Source: Methylobacterium sp. J-067 (lineage in GTDB: Bacteria > Pseudomonadota > Alphaproteobacteria > Rhizobiales > Beijerinckiaceae). Taken from it: a stretch of 64,000 nucleotides of DNA. The stretch spans positions 248,001-312,000 of the forward strand of contig NZ_JAKSXZ010000092.1 in NCBI RefSeq assembly GCF_022829465.1. Reading direction: 5' to 3'. Shown here piece after piece: positions 19,087 through 28,181 of this stretch. A program made the position numbers and the translations under genes. Below the pieces are notes generated by a model. It did not search any database. It worked only from the letters and a program-made list of their open reading frames with translations, and was not told the origin of the DNA. Within the stretch, counting starts at the first letter, position 1. The number at the start of each line of letters is the position of its first letter.

Positions 19087-19683
19087 GTGGCCACCGAGGT
19101 GGATAACGATTGCCGCGAGTCGTTCGAAGACCTGCGCTCCGCCCTCGACGCCTCCGGCGTGGTCGGAACCTGGGACTGGGACATCGTGCGCCGCACCGCC
19201 CGCTACGACCGGGGCGCCGCCAACCTGCTCGCCCTCGATCCCGACCTCGCCGGCCAGCCGTTGCAGGGCGAGGCGGGGATGGTCGGCATCCATCCCGACG
19301 ACCGCGAATGGCTGGTCCAGGCGCTGTGGCGGGCGCTGGCCAACGGTCGCCTGTTCCTCGCCGAGTACCGCGTCGTCACGGCCGATCGCGGCATCCGCTG
19401 GATCCTCAGCCGGGGACGCATCTATCAGGACGATGTCGGCCGTCCCGTCCGGTCCAAGGGCATCATCATCGACATCACCGAGACCCGCGAGGAAGGCAAC
19501 GGCTTCTTTACGGAGACCGATGCGCAGGGCCGGCACGCCCTCGACCGGGCGGCGGCCTCGCTCCTCGACGCGCGCAAGGCCATCGACGAACTCGGCGACG
19601 ACGCCGACAACCACCTGCGCGTGATCCTCGACCTCGCCCTGTTCGAGGTCGGAACGCACCTCGCCCGCCGCGCCAGACACTGA
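19087..19683 (+). CDS. PAS domain protein without output domain
   Basis: About 198 residues from the GTG at 19087 (GAGGGG lies 11 bases before it); TTG codons at 19078 and 19054 are alternatives and would extend it by up to 11 residues. The first 140 residues form a PAS_3-type fold (GVVGTWDWDIVRRTARYD, IHPDDREWLVQALW, FLAEYRVVTADRGIRWI, GIIIDITETRE). The C-terminal 55 residues are helical, rich in Asp, Ala and Arg, and contain no kinase, cyclase or DNA-binding domain. It stands alone. I infer a signal-sensing protein that works through a partner; the ligand is not predictable. Confidence 0.82.
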   Translation: MATEVDNDCRESFEDLRSALDASGVVGTWDWDIVRRTARYDRGAANLLALDPDLAGQPLQGEAGMVGIHPDDREWLVQALWRALANGRLFLAEYRVVTADRGIRWILSRGRIYQDDVGRPVRSKGIIIDITETREEGNGFFTETDAQGRHALDRAAASLLDARKAIDELGDDADNHLRVILDLALFEVGTHLARRARH

Positions 19684-19814
19684 CTCCGCCGACCCGGCGC
19701 CGTGACGCACGGGGCGCCCGCGCACTCGACGCGACCCGGGCGCCGTCCTAAGACCCCCCGGAGGGTCGGGGGCCGGAATGCCCCGCGACCGCGTGGACCG
19801 GAGGCAGCCCAAGC

Positions 19815-21704
19815 GTGACGCAGCCCGTGACCCGCCGCCTGTTCAATGGCACCCTTCTGGGCACCCTCCTGGCGGCCAATACGGTCGGCCGGGCCGGCGC
19901 GCAGCCCACGCCGCCCGATGCGAACGGGCAATGGACCCACGCGATGACGCTGATGGGCCAGCCGAAATACGGGCCCGACTTCACGCATTTCGACTACGCC
20001 GACCCCAACGCCCCCAAGGGCGGCCTCGTGCGGCTCGGCTCCCAGGGCGGGTTCGACAACTTCAACATCGTGGTCTCGGGCCTGAAGGGCGACCTCGAAG
20101 GCGGCGTCCAGCAGATCTACGATACGCTGATGACCGAATCCTCGGACGAGCCCTTCACCTCCTACGGGCTGCTCGCCGAGGCGGTGCGTATTCCCCCCGA
20201 TCTCGGCTCCGTCACCTACCGCCTGCGCGAGGGCGCCAAGTGGCACGACGGCCAGCCGATCACCCCCGAGGACGTGGTCTGGTCCTTCGGCGTGCTGAAG
20301 GCGAACTCACCCTTCTACGCCGCCTACTACCAGACCGTGGACAAGGCCGAGGCGACCGGCCCGCGCGAGGTGACGTTCACCTTCTCCGAGAAGGGCAACC
20401 GCGAGTTGCCGCAGGTGATCGGCCAGTTGCGGGTGCTGCCCAAGCACTGGTGGGAGGGCAAGGACGCGCAGGGCCGCCAGCGCAGCCCCACCGAGACGAG
20501 CCTGGAGATCCCGCTGGGCTCCGGCCCCTACCGGCTGGAGAAGTTCGAGCCCGGCCGCACCGCGACCTATGTCCGCGTCGCCGATTACTGGGGCAAGGAT
20601 CTGCCGGTGAATGCCGGCCGCAACAATTTCGGCACCGTCCGCTACGAGTATTTTCGCGACGGCACCGTGCTGGTCGAGGCGCTGAAGGGCGACCTCTACG
20701 ATTTCCGCGTCGAGAACATCGCCCGCAACTGGGCGACCGCCTACGACGACTTCCCCGCCGTGAAGGACGGGCGCCTCATCAAGGAGGCCTTCCCCGACCG
20801 GGGCACGGGCATCATGCAGGCGTTCGTGTTCAACACGCGCAAGGACAAGTTCAAGGACCCGCGCGTGCGCCGGGCGTTCAACCTCGCCCTGAACTACGAG
20901 GAGATGAACAAGTCGCTGTTCTACGGCCTCTACAAGCGCATCAACTCGTATTTCTTCGGCTCGGAACTCGCCTCCTCCGGCCTGCCCGAGGGGCGTGAGA
21001 AGGAGATCCTGGAGGGCCTGAAGGACAAGGTTCCAGCCTCGGTCTTCACCACGCCTTACGCCAACCCGGTCAACGACAGCCCCGAGGCGGTGCGGGCCAA
21101 CCTGCGCGAGGCGGTGCGTCTCCTGCGCGAGGCCGGCTACGAGCTGAAGGGCGGCCAGATGGTCGACAAGGCGGGCACGCCGCTGACCGTCGAGTTCCTG
21201 GAATTCCAGAACACCTTCGAGCGGGTGATCCTGCCCTTCTCGGCGCAGCTGAAGCTCATTGGCATCGGCGCGACCCTGCGGGTGATCGATCAGGCGCAGT
21301 ACCAGAACCGCATCCGCAACTTCGACTTCGACATCACCACCACCGGCTGGGGTGAATCGCTGTCGCCGGGCAACGAGCAGCGCGAGTATTGGGGCTCGAA
21401 GGCCGCCGACTCGCCGGGCTCGCGCAACCTGATCGGCATCAAGGACCCGGCCATCGACGCCCTGATCGAGAAGGTGATCTTCGCCCCCGACCGGGAGGGC
21501 GTCATCGCCGCCACCCGCGCCCTCGACCGGGTGCTGCTGGCCCACGATTACGTCGTGCCGCAATGGGCGTCCGACCGGCAGCGGACCCTGCGCTGGAACC
21601 GCTTCAGCCACCCGCCGGTCCTGCCGCTCTACGCCAATTCCGGCTTCCCCACGACGTGGTGGTACGACGAGGCCCTGGCCGCCAAGACGGGGGCGCCCCG
21701 TTGA
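19815..21704 (+). CDS. yejA: Oligopeptide-type ABC transporter substrate-binding protein (YejA family), copy 1
   Basis: A 629-residue periplasmic binding protein of the SBP_bac_5 family. The N-terminus carries a Tat-like signal (TRRLFNGTLLGTLLAANTV, ending near AGA-Q). Family marks include HFDYADPNAPKGGLVRLGS, the YRLREGAKWHDGQPITPEDV segment and GSGPYRLEKFEPGRTATY. The start is a GTG. It overlaps the following paralogue by 4 bases (TTGA). Known YejABEF systems import peptides such as microcin C; the substrate here is not determined. Copy 1 and copy 2 share the whole architecture (DFxxFDYxxPxAPKGG and YEYFRD) but differ along their length, so this is an old duplication. Confidence 0.9.
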   Translation: MTQPVTRRLFNGTLLGTLLAANTVGRAGAQPTPPDANGQWTHAMTLMGQPKYGPDFTHFDYADPNAPKGGLVRLGSQGGFDNFNIVVSGLKGDLEGGVQQIYDTLMTESSDEPFTSYGLLAEAVRIPPDLGSVTYRLREGAKWHDGQPITPEDVVWSFGVLKANSPFYAAYYQTVDKAEATGPREVTFTFSEKGNRELPQVIGQLRVLPKHWWEGKDAQGRQRSPTETSLEIPLGSGPYRLEKFEPGRTATYVRVADYWGKDLPVNAGRNNFGTVRYEYFRDGTVLVEALKGDLYDFRVENIARNWATAYDDFPAVKDGRLIKEAFPDRGTGIMQAFVFNTRKDKFKDPRVRRAFNLALNYEEMNKSLFYGLYKRINSYFFGSELASSGLPEGREKEILEGLKDKVPASVFTTPYANPVNDSPEAVRANLREAVRLLREAGYELKGGQMVDKAGTPLTVEFLEFQNTFERVILPFSAQLKLIGIGATLRVIDQAQYQNRIRNFDFDITTTGWGESLSPGNEQREYWGSKAADSPGSRNLIGIKDPAIDALIEKVIFAPDREGVIAATRALDRVLLAHDYVVPQWASDRQRTLRWNRFSHPPVLPLYANSGFPTTWWYDEALAAKTGAPR

Positions 21705-23548
21705 GGGCGACGCGGCGCGGCCTCGTCCTTGGCGGGCTGGCCGCCTCCCTGCCGCTCCCCCGGCCGGCCTGGGCCGCCGACGACGAGCGGCACGGGCTGT
21801 CGAGCTTCGGCGACCTGAAATACCCGAAGGACTTCCCCAACTTCGATTACGTGAACCCCATGGCGCCCAAGGGCGGCCGGTTCTCGGGGCAGATCTCCGG
21901 CACGGTGGGCAACCAGTCGCTCGGCACCTTCGACACCTTGAACATCTACGTGCTGCGCGGCTCCGGCGCCGCCGGCCTCGTATTCACCTTCGACAGCCTG
22001 ATGACCCGCGCCCTCGACGAGCCGGACGCGATCTACGGCCTGCTCGCCCGCTCCGTAAGCGTGAGCGAGGACGGGCTGACCTACACGTTCGAACTACGGC
22101 CCCAGGCCCGCTTCCACGATGGCTCCCGCCTGACGGCGCAGGACGCGGCGTTCAGCCTGAAGATCCTGCGGGACAAGGGCCATCCCGAGATCGCGGAGAC
22201 GATCCGCGACATGACCGACGCCCGCGCCGAGGGTGAGGGGCGCCTCGTCGTCACCTTCGCGCCGGGCCGCGCCCGCGACCTGCCGCTCATCGTGGCGCAA
22301 TTGCCGGTGTTCTCCGCCGCCTATTACGCCCAGCGAGACTTCGAGGCCTCGACCCTCGACGCGCCGCTCGGCTCCGGCCCCTACCGGGTGGCGGCGGTCG
22401 ATCCCGGCCGCTCCATCGGCCTGGAGCGCATGCCCGACTATTGGGCCGCCGACCTGCCGGTGAATGTCGGCCGAAACAACTTCGACAGCCTGCGCTACGA
22501 GTATTTTCGTGATCGCACGGTGGCCTTCGAGGCGTTCAAGAGCGGCGCCTTCACCTTCCGCGAGGAGTTCACGGCGCGGGTCTGGGCGACGGGCTACGAT
22601 TTCCCTGCCGTGGCCGAGGGCCGGGTGGTGCGCGAACGCGTGCCGGACGCGCGACCCAGCGGCACCCAGGGCTGGTGGATCAACGAGCGGCGGGCGAAGT
22701 TCAAGGACCCCCGGGTGCGCGAGGCCATCGGCCTGTGCTTCGACTTCGAATGGGCCAACCGTAACCTGATGTACGGGGCCTATACCCGCACGGCCTCGTT
22801 CTTCGAGAACTCGGACCTCAAGGCCACGGGCGCGCCTTCGCCCGAGGAACTGACGCTCCTCGAACCCCATCGCGAAAAGCTGCCCGCCGAGGTGTTCGGC
22901 GAGCCCTGGCTGCCGCCGGTCTCGGACGGGTCGGGCCAGGATCGGGCGCTCCTGAAGCGCGCCGACGCCCTGCTGCGGGAGGCGGGCTGCACCCGCAGCG
23001 GCAGCGAGATGCGCCTGCCCGGCGGCGAGCCGCTGACCCTCGAATTCCTGGACGACGACCCGGTCTTCCAGCCGGTGACGCAGCCCTACATCCGCAACCT
23101 CGGCCTCGTCGGCATCCGCGCGTCGAGCCGCATGGTCGATCCGTCGCAATATCAGGCGCGGCTGAAGGATTTCGACTTCGACCTCACCGCCCGGCGCTAT
23201 TCGGGCGGCGTCACCCCCGGCGCGGAACTGCGCGACCTCTACGGCTCCCGCGCCGCCGCGACGCCCGGCTCCAACAACATGGCCGGTATCGCGGACCCCG
23301 TCGTCGATGCGTTGCTCTCGGCCATCGCCGGGGCGGAATCCCGCGCCGCGCTGACCACGGCCTGCCGCGCCCTCGACCGGGTGCTGCGCGCCGGGCGCCA
23401 CTGGGTGCCGATGTGGTATGGCGACCAGCACCGCCTCGCCCTGTGGGACGTGTTCGGACGCCCGGCCACGCCGCCGAAATACGACCTCGGCGCCCCCGCG
23501 ACCTGGTGGTCCGACACCGACAAGGCCCGGCGGATCGGGCGGGAATGA
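21701..23548 (+). CDS. Oligopeptide-type ABC transporter substrate-binding protein (YejA family), copy 2
   Basis: A 615-residue paralogue of the preceding gene, translated from a TTG at 21701 that overlaps the upstream stop (translational coupling likely). The N-terminus RATRRGLVLGGLAAS, with cleavage near AWA-A, is a twin-arginine-type signal. The body has NFDYVNPMAPKGGRFSG, YTFELRPQARFHDGSRLTAQ and GSGPYRVAAVDPGRS, matching SBP_bac_5. Two successive binding proteins ahead of a single permease suggest either alternate substrates for one transporter or a division of labour. Confidence 0.88.
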   Translation: MRATRRGLVLGGLAASLPLPRPAWAADDERHGLSSFGDLKYPKDFPNFDYVNPMAPKGGRFSGQISGTVGNQSLGTFDTLNIYVLRGSGAAGLVFTFDSLMTRALDEPDAIYGLLARSVSVSEDGLTYTFELRPQARFHDGSRLTAQDAAFSLKILRDKGHPEIAETIRDMTDARAEGEGRLVVTFAPGRARDLPLIVAQLPVFSAAYYAQRDFEASTLDAPLGSGPYRVAAVDPGRSIGLERMPDYWAADLPVNVGRNNFDSLRYEYFRDRTVAFEAFKSGAFTFREEFTARVWATGYDFPAVAEGRVVRERVPDARPSGTQGWWINERRAKFKDPRVREAIGLCFDFEWANRNLMYGAYTRTASFFENSDLKATGAPSPEELTLLEPHREKLPAEVFGEPWLPPVSDGSGQDRALLKRADALLREAGCTRSGSEMRLPGGEPLTLEFLDDDPVFQPVTQPYIRNLGLVGIRASSRMVDPSQYQARLKDFDFDLTARRYSGGVTPGAELRDLYGSRAAATPGSNNMAGIADPVVDALLSAIAGAESRAALTTACRALDRVLRAGRHWVPMWYGDQHRLALWDVFGRPATPPKYDLGAPATWWSDTDKARRIGRE

Positions 23549-23552
23549 CCTG

Positions 23553-24662
23553 ATGCTGAGCTACATCCTGCGCCGCATCGGCCTGATGATCCCGACCCTG
23601 CTCGGCATCATGCTGATCACCTTCGCCATCGTGCAATTCGCCCCCGGCGGCCCGGTGGAGCAGGTGCTCTCGAAGATGCAGGGGCAGAATGAGGGCGCGC
23701 TCTCCCGCGTGACGGGCGGCAACGGCGACCTCGGCGGCGGCTCGCGCGGCGGCGGCAACGGCGGGGGGGCCGCCAACTCACGCTATCGCGGCGCGCAGGG
23801 CCTCAGCCCGGAATTCATTGCCAAGCTCGAAAAGCAGTTCGGCTTCGACAAGCCGGCGCCCGAGCGCTTCGCGATGATGATGTGGAACTACATCCGCTTC
23901 GATTTCGGCCGCAGCTACTTTCGCGACGTCAGCGTCATCCAGCTCATCCGCGAGCGGCTGCCGGTCTCGATCTCGCTCGGCCTGTGGATGACGCTCCTGT
24001 CCTACGCGATCTCGATCCCGCTCGGCATCCGCAAGGCGGTGAGGGACGGGGAGCGGTTCGACCGCTGGACCTCGGCGGTGGTGATCGTCGGCTACGCGGT
24101 GCCGGGCTTCATGTTCGGGCTGATGCTGATCATCCTGTTCGCGGGCGGATCGTTCTACCAGTGGTTCCCATTGCGCGGCCTCACCAGCGAGGGCTGGGAC
24201 AGCTTCACCCCCTGGCACAAGGTCACGGATTACGCGTGGCACATGGCGTTGCCCCTCACCGCGCTGGTGATCGGCGCCTTCGCCACCTCGACCCTCCTCA
24301 CCAAGAACTCGTTCCTCGACGAGATCCGCAAGCAATACGTTCTGACCGCCAGGATGAAGGGCCTGTCCGAGCGCGGGGTGCTCTACGGGCACGTCTTCCG
24401 CAACGCGATGCTCATCGTCATCGCCGGCTTCCCCGGGGCCTTCATCTCGGCCTTCTTCACCGGCTCACTTCTGATCGAGACGATCTTCTCCCTCGACGGG
24501 CTCGGGGAACTCTCGTTCCGGGCCATCGTCGGGCGGGATTACCCAGTGGTCTTCGCCACGCTCTACATCTTCTCGCTGATCGGGCTCGCGGTGAACCTGC
24601 TCTCGGACCTGATCTACGTCTGGATCGACCCACGCATCGATTTCTCGGCCCGCGCCACCTGA
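23553..24662 (+). CDS. yejB: ABC transporter permease YejB
   Basis: A 369-residue binding-protein-dependent permease, first of the usual two permeases. It begins LSYILRRIGLMIPTLLGIML. A periplasmic Gly-rich insert (residues about 50-75) occurs in YejB of related bacteria. The EAA loop is visible near the C-terminus (YVLTARMKGLSERGVLYGHV), followed by the last helices. Unusually, yejE (second permease) and yejF (ATPase) do not follow; the next gene is a convergent Rrf2 regulator two bases away. The missing parts must be supplied from elsewhere, or this transporter is incomplete. Confidence 0.9.
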   Translation: MLSYILRRIGLMIPTLLGIMLITFAIVQFAPGGPVEQVLSKMQGQNEGALSRVTGGNGDLGGGSRGGGNGGGAANSRYRGAQGLSPEFIAKLEKQFGFDKPAPERFAMMMWNYIRFDFGRSYFRDVSVIQLIRERLPVSISLGLWMTLLSYAISIPLGIRKAVRDGERFDRWTSAVVIVGYAVPGFMFGLMLIILFAGGSFYQWFPLRGLTSEGWDSFTPWHKVTDYAWHMALPLTALVIGAFATSTLLTKNSFLDEIRKQYVLTARMKGLSERGVLYGHVFRNAMLIVIAGFPGAFISAFFTGSLLIETIFSLDGLGELSFRAIVGRDYPVVFATLYIFSLIGLAVNLLSDLIYVWIDPRIDFSARAT

Positions 24663-24663
24663 G

Positions 24664-25125
24664 TCAGAGCACGGCCGGCTCCGGCTCCGGGCTGGGAATG
24701 CCGAGGAGGCGGGCGACCTCGCCGCTCTCCGGGCCGCCGAGCAGGTCCGCCAGGGTGTAACCGTCGAGGACGGCGAGGAACGCGCCGAGCGCCTCGCTCA
24801 GGGCATGCTTCAGCCGGCACGGCGCGGTGATGATGCAGGCGCCCGAGGCGAAGCATTCCACGAGGGCGAGGTCGTCCTCCGTCTGGCGGACCACCTGCCC
24901 GATCACGATCCGCTCCGGCGCCATGCCGAGGCGCAGGCCGCCGCCGCGCCCGCGGATCGTGCGGATCAACCCCAGGCGGCCGAGCTGGTGCACCACCTTG
25001 GTGAGGTGGTTCTCGGAGATGCCGTAGGCACGGGCGATCTCGCCGATGGAGCTTTGGCCCGGCTCCCGCAGCCCCACGTAGATGAGCGTCCGCAGGCTGT
25101 AATCCGTATAGCGGGTCAGGCGCAT
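24664..25125 (-). CDS. nsrR: Rrf2 family transcriptional regulator, NsrR-like
   Basis: A 153-residue winged-helix protein starting MRLTRYTDYSLRTLIY. The recognition region is GISENHLTKVVHQLGRLGLI and the wing RGRGGGLRLG. The three Cys of an Fe-S cluster are spaced C-x5-C-x5-C (CFASGACIITAPC, about residues 90-102), the pattern of nitric-oxide-sensing NsrR. Known NsrR proteins repress nitrosative-stress genes. No NO reductase or flavohaemoglobin gene lies beside it; its neighbours are yejB (convergent) and a GNAT gene (divergent), so targets are probably distant. Confidence 0.86.
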   Translation of the reverse strand: MRLTRYTDYSLRTLIYVGLREPGQSSIGEIARAYGISENHLTKVVHQLGRLGLIRTIRGRGGGLRLGMAPERIVIGQVVRQTEDDLALVECFASGACIITAPCRLKHALSEALGAFLAVLDGYTLADLLGGPESGEVARLLGIPSPEPEPAVL

Positions 25126-25138
25126 CGCGATCCTCTCG

Positions 25139-25167
25139 CGGCTCGACTTATCATCACTCGCGAGCCG
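25139..25167. promoter_or_regulatory. Inverted repeat in front of the NsrR-like gene
   Basis: CGGCTCG (25139-25145) and CGAGCCG (25161-25167) are a perfect 7-bp inverted repeat starting 14 bases before the regulator's start codon. It does not resemble the published AT-rich NsrR operator, so autoregulation is only a possibility. Confidence 0.3.
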
Positions 25168-25262
25168 GTGCCCCTGGATTCGGAGCCTGGCTCACGACGC
25201 TGGTTTGCCGGCGCGCCCGCACACTGTTACGCGGCTCAGGTTTCCGCGGAGCCGCCCGAGCC

Positions 25263-25766
25263 GTGACCTCACTCTCCCTCGTCGTCCGCCCCGAGCGGCC
25301 GGAGGACGATGCCGCCATCGCCCGCCTTGAAGCCCGCGCCTTCGGGCCCGGCCGCTTCGCGCGCACGGCCTATCGCCTGCGCGAGGGCAACCCGTACCGG
25401 CGCGATCTCGGCGTCACCGCTTCGGTCGGCAGCTTCCTCGTCGGTTCGGTGCGGATGAGCCCGGTGCGCGCGGGGGAGGCGGGTGTCCTGATGCTCGGGC
25501 CGCTCGCCGTCGATCCGAGCTTCGAGGGGCGCGGCATCGGCTCGGCCCTCACCCGCGCCGCCATCGAGGCCGCCCGCGCGGCGGGGGAGGGGCTGGTAAT
25601 CCTCGTGGGCGACGCCCCCTATTACGCCCGGTTCGGCTTCGCGCCCGTACCGCCGGGGCGCCTGACCATGCCGGGGCCGGTCGATCCGGCGCGGCTGCTC
25701 TGGCTCGAACTCCGCGACGGGTTCGCCGTCGGCCTGTCCGGGGCGATCCTGCCGGCGCAGGGCTGA
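25263..25766 (+). CDS. GNAT family N-acetyltransferase (YhbS-like)
   Basis: A 167-residue single-domain acetyltransferase. The acetyl-CoA loop is GPLAVDPSFEGRGIGSALTR (residues about 80-99), with the following helix and the DAPYYARFGFAPVP strand typical of YhbS-like members. Start is GTG at 25263. Substrate unknown. Divergent from the NsrR-like gene and convergent with the MFS gene, which ends three bases beyond its stop. Confidence 0.86.
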   Translation: MTSLSLVVRPERPEDDAAIARLEARAFGPGRFARTAYRLREGNPYRRDLGVTASVGSFLVGSVRMSPVRAGEAGVLMLGPLAVDPSFEGRGIGSALTRAAIEAARAAGEGLVILVGDAPYYARFGFAPVPPGRLTMPGPVDPARLLWLELRDGFAVGLSGAILPAQG

Positions 25767-25769
25767 GGC

Positions 25770-26954
25770 TCACGCCCGCCGGAGCGACAGCCCCGCGATC
25801 AGCCCGGCGGCGAGGAGCGTCAGCGCGACCGGGGCCGCCGAGGTGGCGGGCCACGCCGTCGCGGCGGCGGTGAACAGGGCGCCGAAGGTCATCTGGGTGA
25901 AGCCGTAGAGGCTCGACGCGGAGCCCGCCGCGTGCGGATCGACGTTCATCAGCCCGGCCACGGCATTGGGGCTCAGGAGGCCGACCCCGACCGCGTAGGC
26001 GAAGAGCGGGACGATCAGCGTCTCGATCGTCAGGACGCCCGACCGGTCGACGGCGAGCAGGGCCAGGGCCGAGACGATGCAGATCAGGTTGCCGCTCCGC
26101 GCGCCCTGCCGAATCGACACGCGGCGGGCGATCCGGCTCGCGATCACCGCCCCCGCGACCATGCCGAACACCACGAGCAGGCAATCGAACCCCACCTCCT
26201 CCGGCGAGCGCCCGAGGCGGTTGACCAGCAGGAACGGCGCCACCGCCAGGAAGGCGTAGAGGCTCGTGCCGGCGCAGCCCCCGGCGACGAGATAGGCGCG
26301 GGAGACGGGCATCCGCACGAGGCGGAGATAGGCGGAGAGCACCGCCGCGAGGCCCGGCAGCGCCACCTTTTGCCGGTTGGTCTCCGGCAGGGTCAGCACC
26401 ACCAACGCCCCGAGGATGGCGACGAGCGCGGCGAGGACCACGAACACCGACCGCCAGCCGAAGGCGTGGCTCACCACGCCGCCGATGGCCGGAGCCAGGG
26501 CGGGGGTGAGGGTCATGGCGGTGACGAGGATGGCGAGCTTGCGCGCCGCGTCCTCACGGGTCGAGACGTCGCGCACCATCGCCCGGCCGATGACGAGGCA
26601 GGAGCAGGCGCCGAGCGACTGCATCATCCGCGCGACGAGCAGCACGCCGAGATTGGGCGCGGGAATCGCCAGCAGCAGCCCGGCAAGATAGAGGGCGAGC
26701 CCGCCGATCAGCACCGGCCGGCGGCCATAGCGGTCCGAGAGCGGGCCGTAGACCAGTTGCCCGCCCGCGAGACCGATCAGGTAGACCGTGATCGTCGATT
26801 GGATCCCGGCCGCGTCCGTGTGCAGGTCGAACGCGGCGGCGGCGAGCGCCGGCACGAAGATGTGCAGCGCCACCGTGCCCGTCATCGTCACGGCCACGAG
26901 GAGCGCCAGGGACGCCTGGCGCGGGGCGGGCCGTTCGGGAGGCTCGTCCGGCAA
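25770..26954 (-). CDS. MFS drug-resistance transporter, Bcr/CflA family
   Basis: A 394-residue major facilitator with twelve predicted helices. The loop 2-3 motif is GPLSDRYGRRPVLIGGLALY and motif C lies in TLTPALAPAIGGVVSHAFGW, as in the drug:proton antiporter-1 (Bcr/CflA) group. The start is TTG at 26954 (LPDEPPERP), six bases after the stop of the cytochrome gene, so the two are probably co-transcribed. The exported compound is not predictable. Confidence 0.87.
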   Translation of the reverse strand: MPDEPPERPAPRQASLALLVAVTMTGTVALHIFVPALAAAAFDLHTDAAGIQSTITVYLIGLAGGQLVYGPLSDRYGRRPVLIGGLALYLAGLLLAIPAPNLGVLLVARMMQSLGACSCLVIGRAMVRDVSTREDAARKLAILVTAMTLTPALAPAIGGVVSHAFGWRSVFVVLAALVAILGALVVLTLPETNRQKVALPGLAAVLSAYLRLVRMPVSRAYLVAGGCAGTSLYAFLAVAPFLLVNRLGRSPEEVGFDCLLVVFGMVAGAVIASRIARRVSIRQGARSGNLICIVSALALLAVDRSGVLTIETLIVPLFAYAVGVGLLSPNAVAGLMNVDPHAAGSASSLYGFTQMTFGALFTAAATAWPATSAAPVALTLLAAGLIAGLSLRRA

Positions 26955-26960
26955 CGGCCC

Positions 26961-27923
26961 TTACTTCGGCGGCGCGTTGTCGTCCTTCTTCGGAACCTGG
27001 ATGTCCAGTTCCTTGGCCCGTTCGACCGCCTCGGGGTTCGCCTGCGACGGCGGCTCCTTGGTGGCTGGGGCGGACGGCGCGGTCGGCTCCGCCGGGATCA
27101 CGCTCGACGGCTGACCCGTCTGGTCGCTGTCATGGGCGTCGGCCGGCGGGGCCGGGGCGTTGCGGTCGCTGCCGTTGCCGTCGGGGCGCGGGCTGCCCGC
27201 GGGCTTCTCGATCGCCGGCTTGGCGGTGCTCAGGTCGGCCGGCTTGGCGGGCGAATCCTTGCCCTCCGAACCCTTGTTCAGGGCCGGCTTCTCGGCGCTC
27301 GGCTTCTCGGCGGCGGGCGCGGCGGCCGGCTTCTCCTCGGATTTGGCGGCTGCCGGCTGGGCGGCGGGCTTGTCCTCGGCCTTGTCGGCGGCCGGAAGGG
27401 GCTTCGGGCTGTCCGAGAGCGTGTGCAGGTAGGCGATCACGTTCGCCCGCTCCTGCGGGTTGGCGATGCCGGCGAAACCCATCTTCGTGCCTTTGACATA
27501 GGCCTTCGGGCTCGTCAGGAACTCGTCCAGGTCGGCATAGGTCCAGGTGCCGCCCTTCTCCTTCATGGCGGCGGAATAATCGTAGCCCTCGTGTGCGCCC
27601 TTCTTGCGCTCCACGACGTCCCACAGGTCCGGGCCGACCTTGTTCGGGCCGCCCTTCTCGAAGCTGTGGCAGGCCTGGCAGGCCTTGGTCCCGCCCTGGC
27701 CCTTCTCGGCGTTGGCGCTGGCGAGCCGCACGGCGATCGGCTCCACCTTCGCCTCCGCACCGGCCGCCGCAGGCTTCTCGGCCTCGGCCTCCGGCAGGTC
27801 GTAGCCCGCCTTGCCGGCCGGTTTCGGATGGTAGATCAGTTCGGCCACGAAGCCGGAGCCAGCCGCGAACAGCATGGCGCCGAGCACGGCACCGGCGATC
27901 TTGTTCACCTCGAACGAGTTCAT
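26961..27923 (-). CDS. Membrane-anchored class I cytochrome c with long low-complexity tail
   Basis: A 320-residue protein. The N-terminus (MNSFEVNKIAGAVLGAMLF) is an uncleaved signal anchor as in CycM-type cytochrome c552. The haem site is CQACH (in GTKACQACHSFEKGG), and the distal Met ligand lies in KGTKMGFAGI about 70 residues later. From about residue 170 to the end the protein is a Lys/Ala/Pro/Glu-rich stretch with no fold, an unusual addition for this family. Known CycM proteins pass electrons from the bc1 complex to terminal oxidases. The start chosen is the ATG before the conserved NSFEVNKI; a longer frame upstream is arginine-rich and unconvincing. Confidence 0.86.
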   Translation of the reverse strand: MNSFEVNKIAGAVLGAMLFAAGSGFVAELIYHPKPAGKAGYDLPEAEAEKPAAAGAEAKVEPIAVRLASANAEKGQGGTKACQACHSFEKGGPNKVGPDLWDVVERKKGAHEGYDYSAAMKEKGGTWTYADLDEFLTSPKAYVKGTKMGFAGIANPQERANVIAYLHTLSDSPKPLPAADKAEDKPAAQPAAAKSEEKPAAAPAAEKPSAEKPALNKGSEGKDSPAKPADLSTAKPAIEKPAGSPRPDGNGSDRNAPAPPADAHDSDQTGQPSSVIPAEPTAPSAPATKEPPSQANPEAVERAKELDIQVPKKDDNAPPK

Positions 27924-28181
27924 GGGCCTCTCTACGTCCCCGGGGCCGCGCCTGCGCGGGCACACCCGGCCACACCGCCGCACTCTGGAAGGCTTCGAGG
28001 CTGCCTTAGCCGCTTCGCCCCGACCTTGACAATGCCGCCAAGGGATAACGCAGGGTCGCGGGGGTAGCGCGCATGCAGGATTTCGCCGGTATTGTCACTG
28101 CCTTGCATCGGCCGGCCCCCAGGGACGACAACCGCCACCCGGCCTGATACAGACCCGACCGTTCCACGGACCCGCGAAGCC

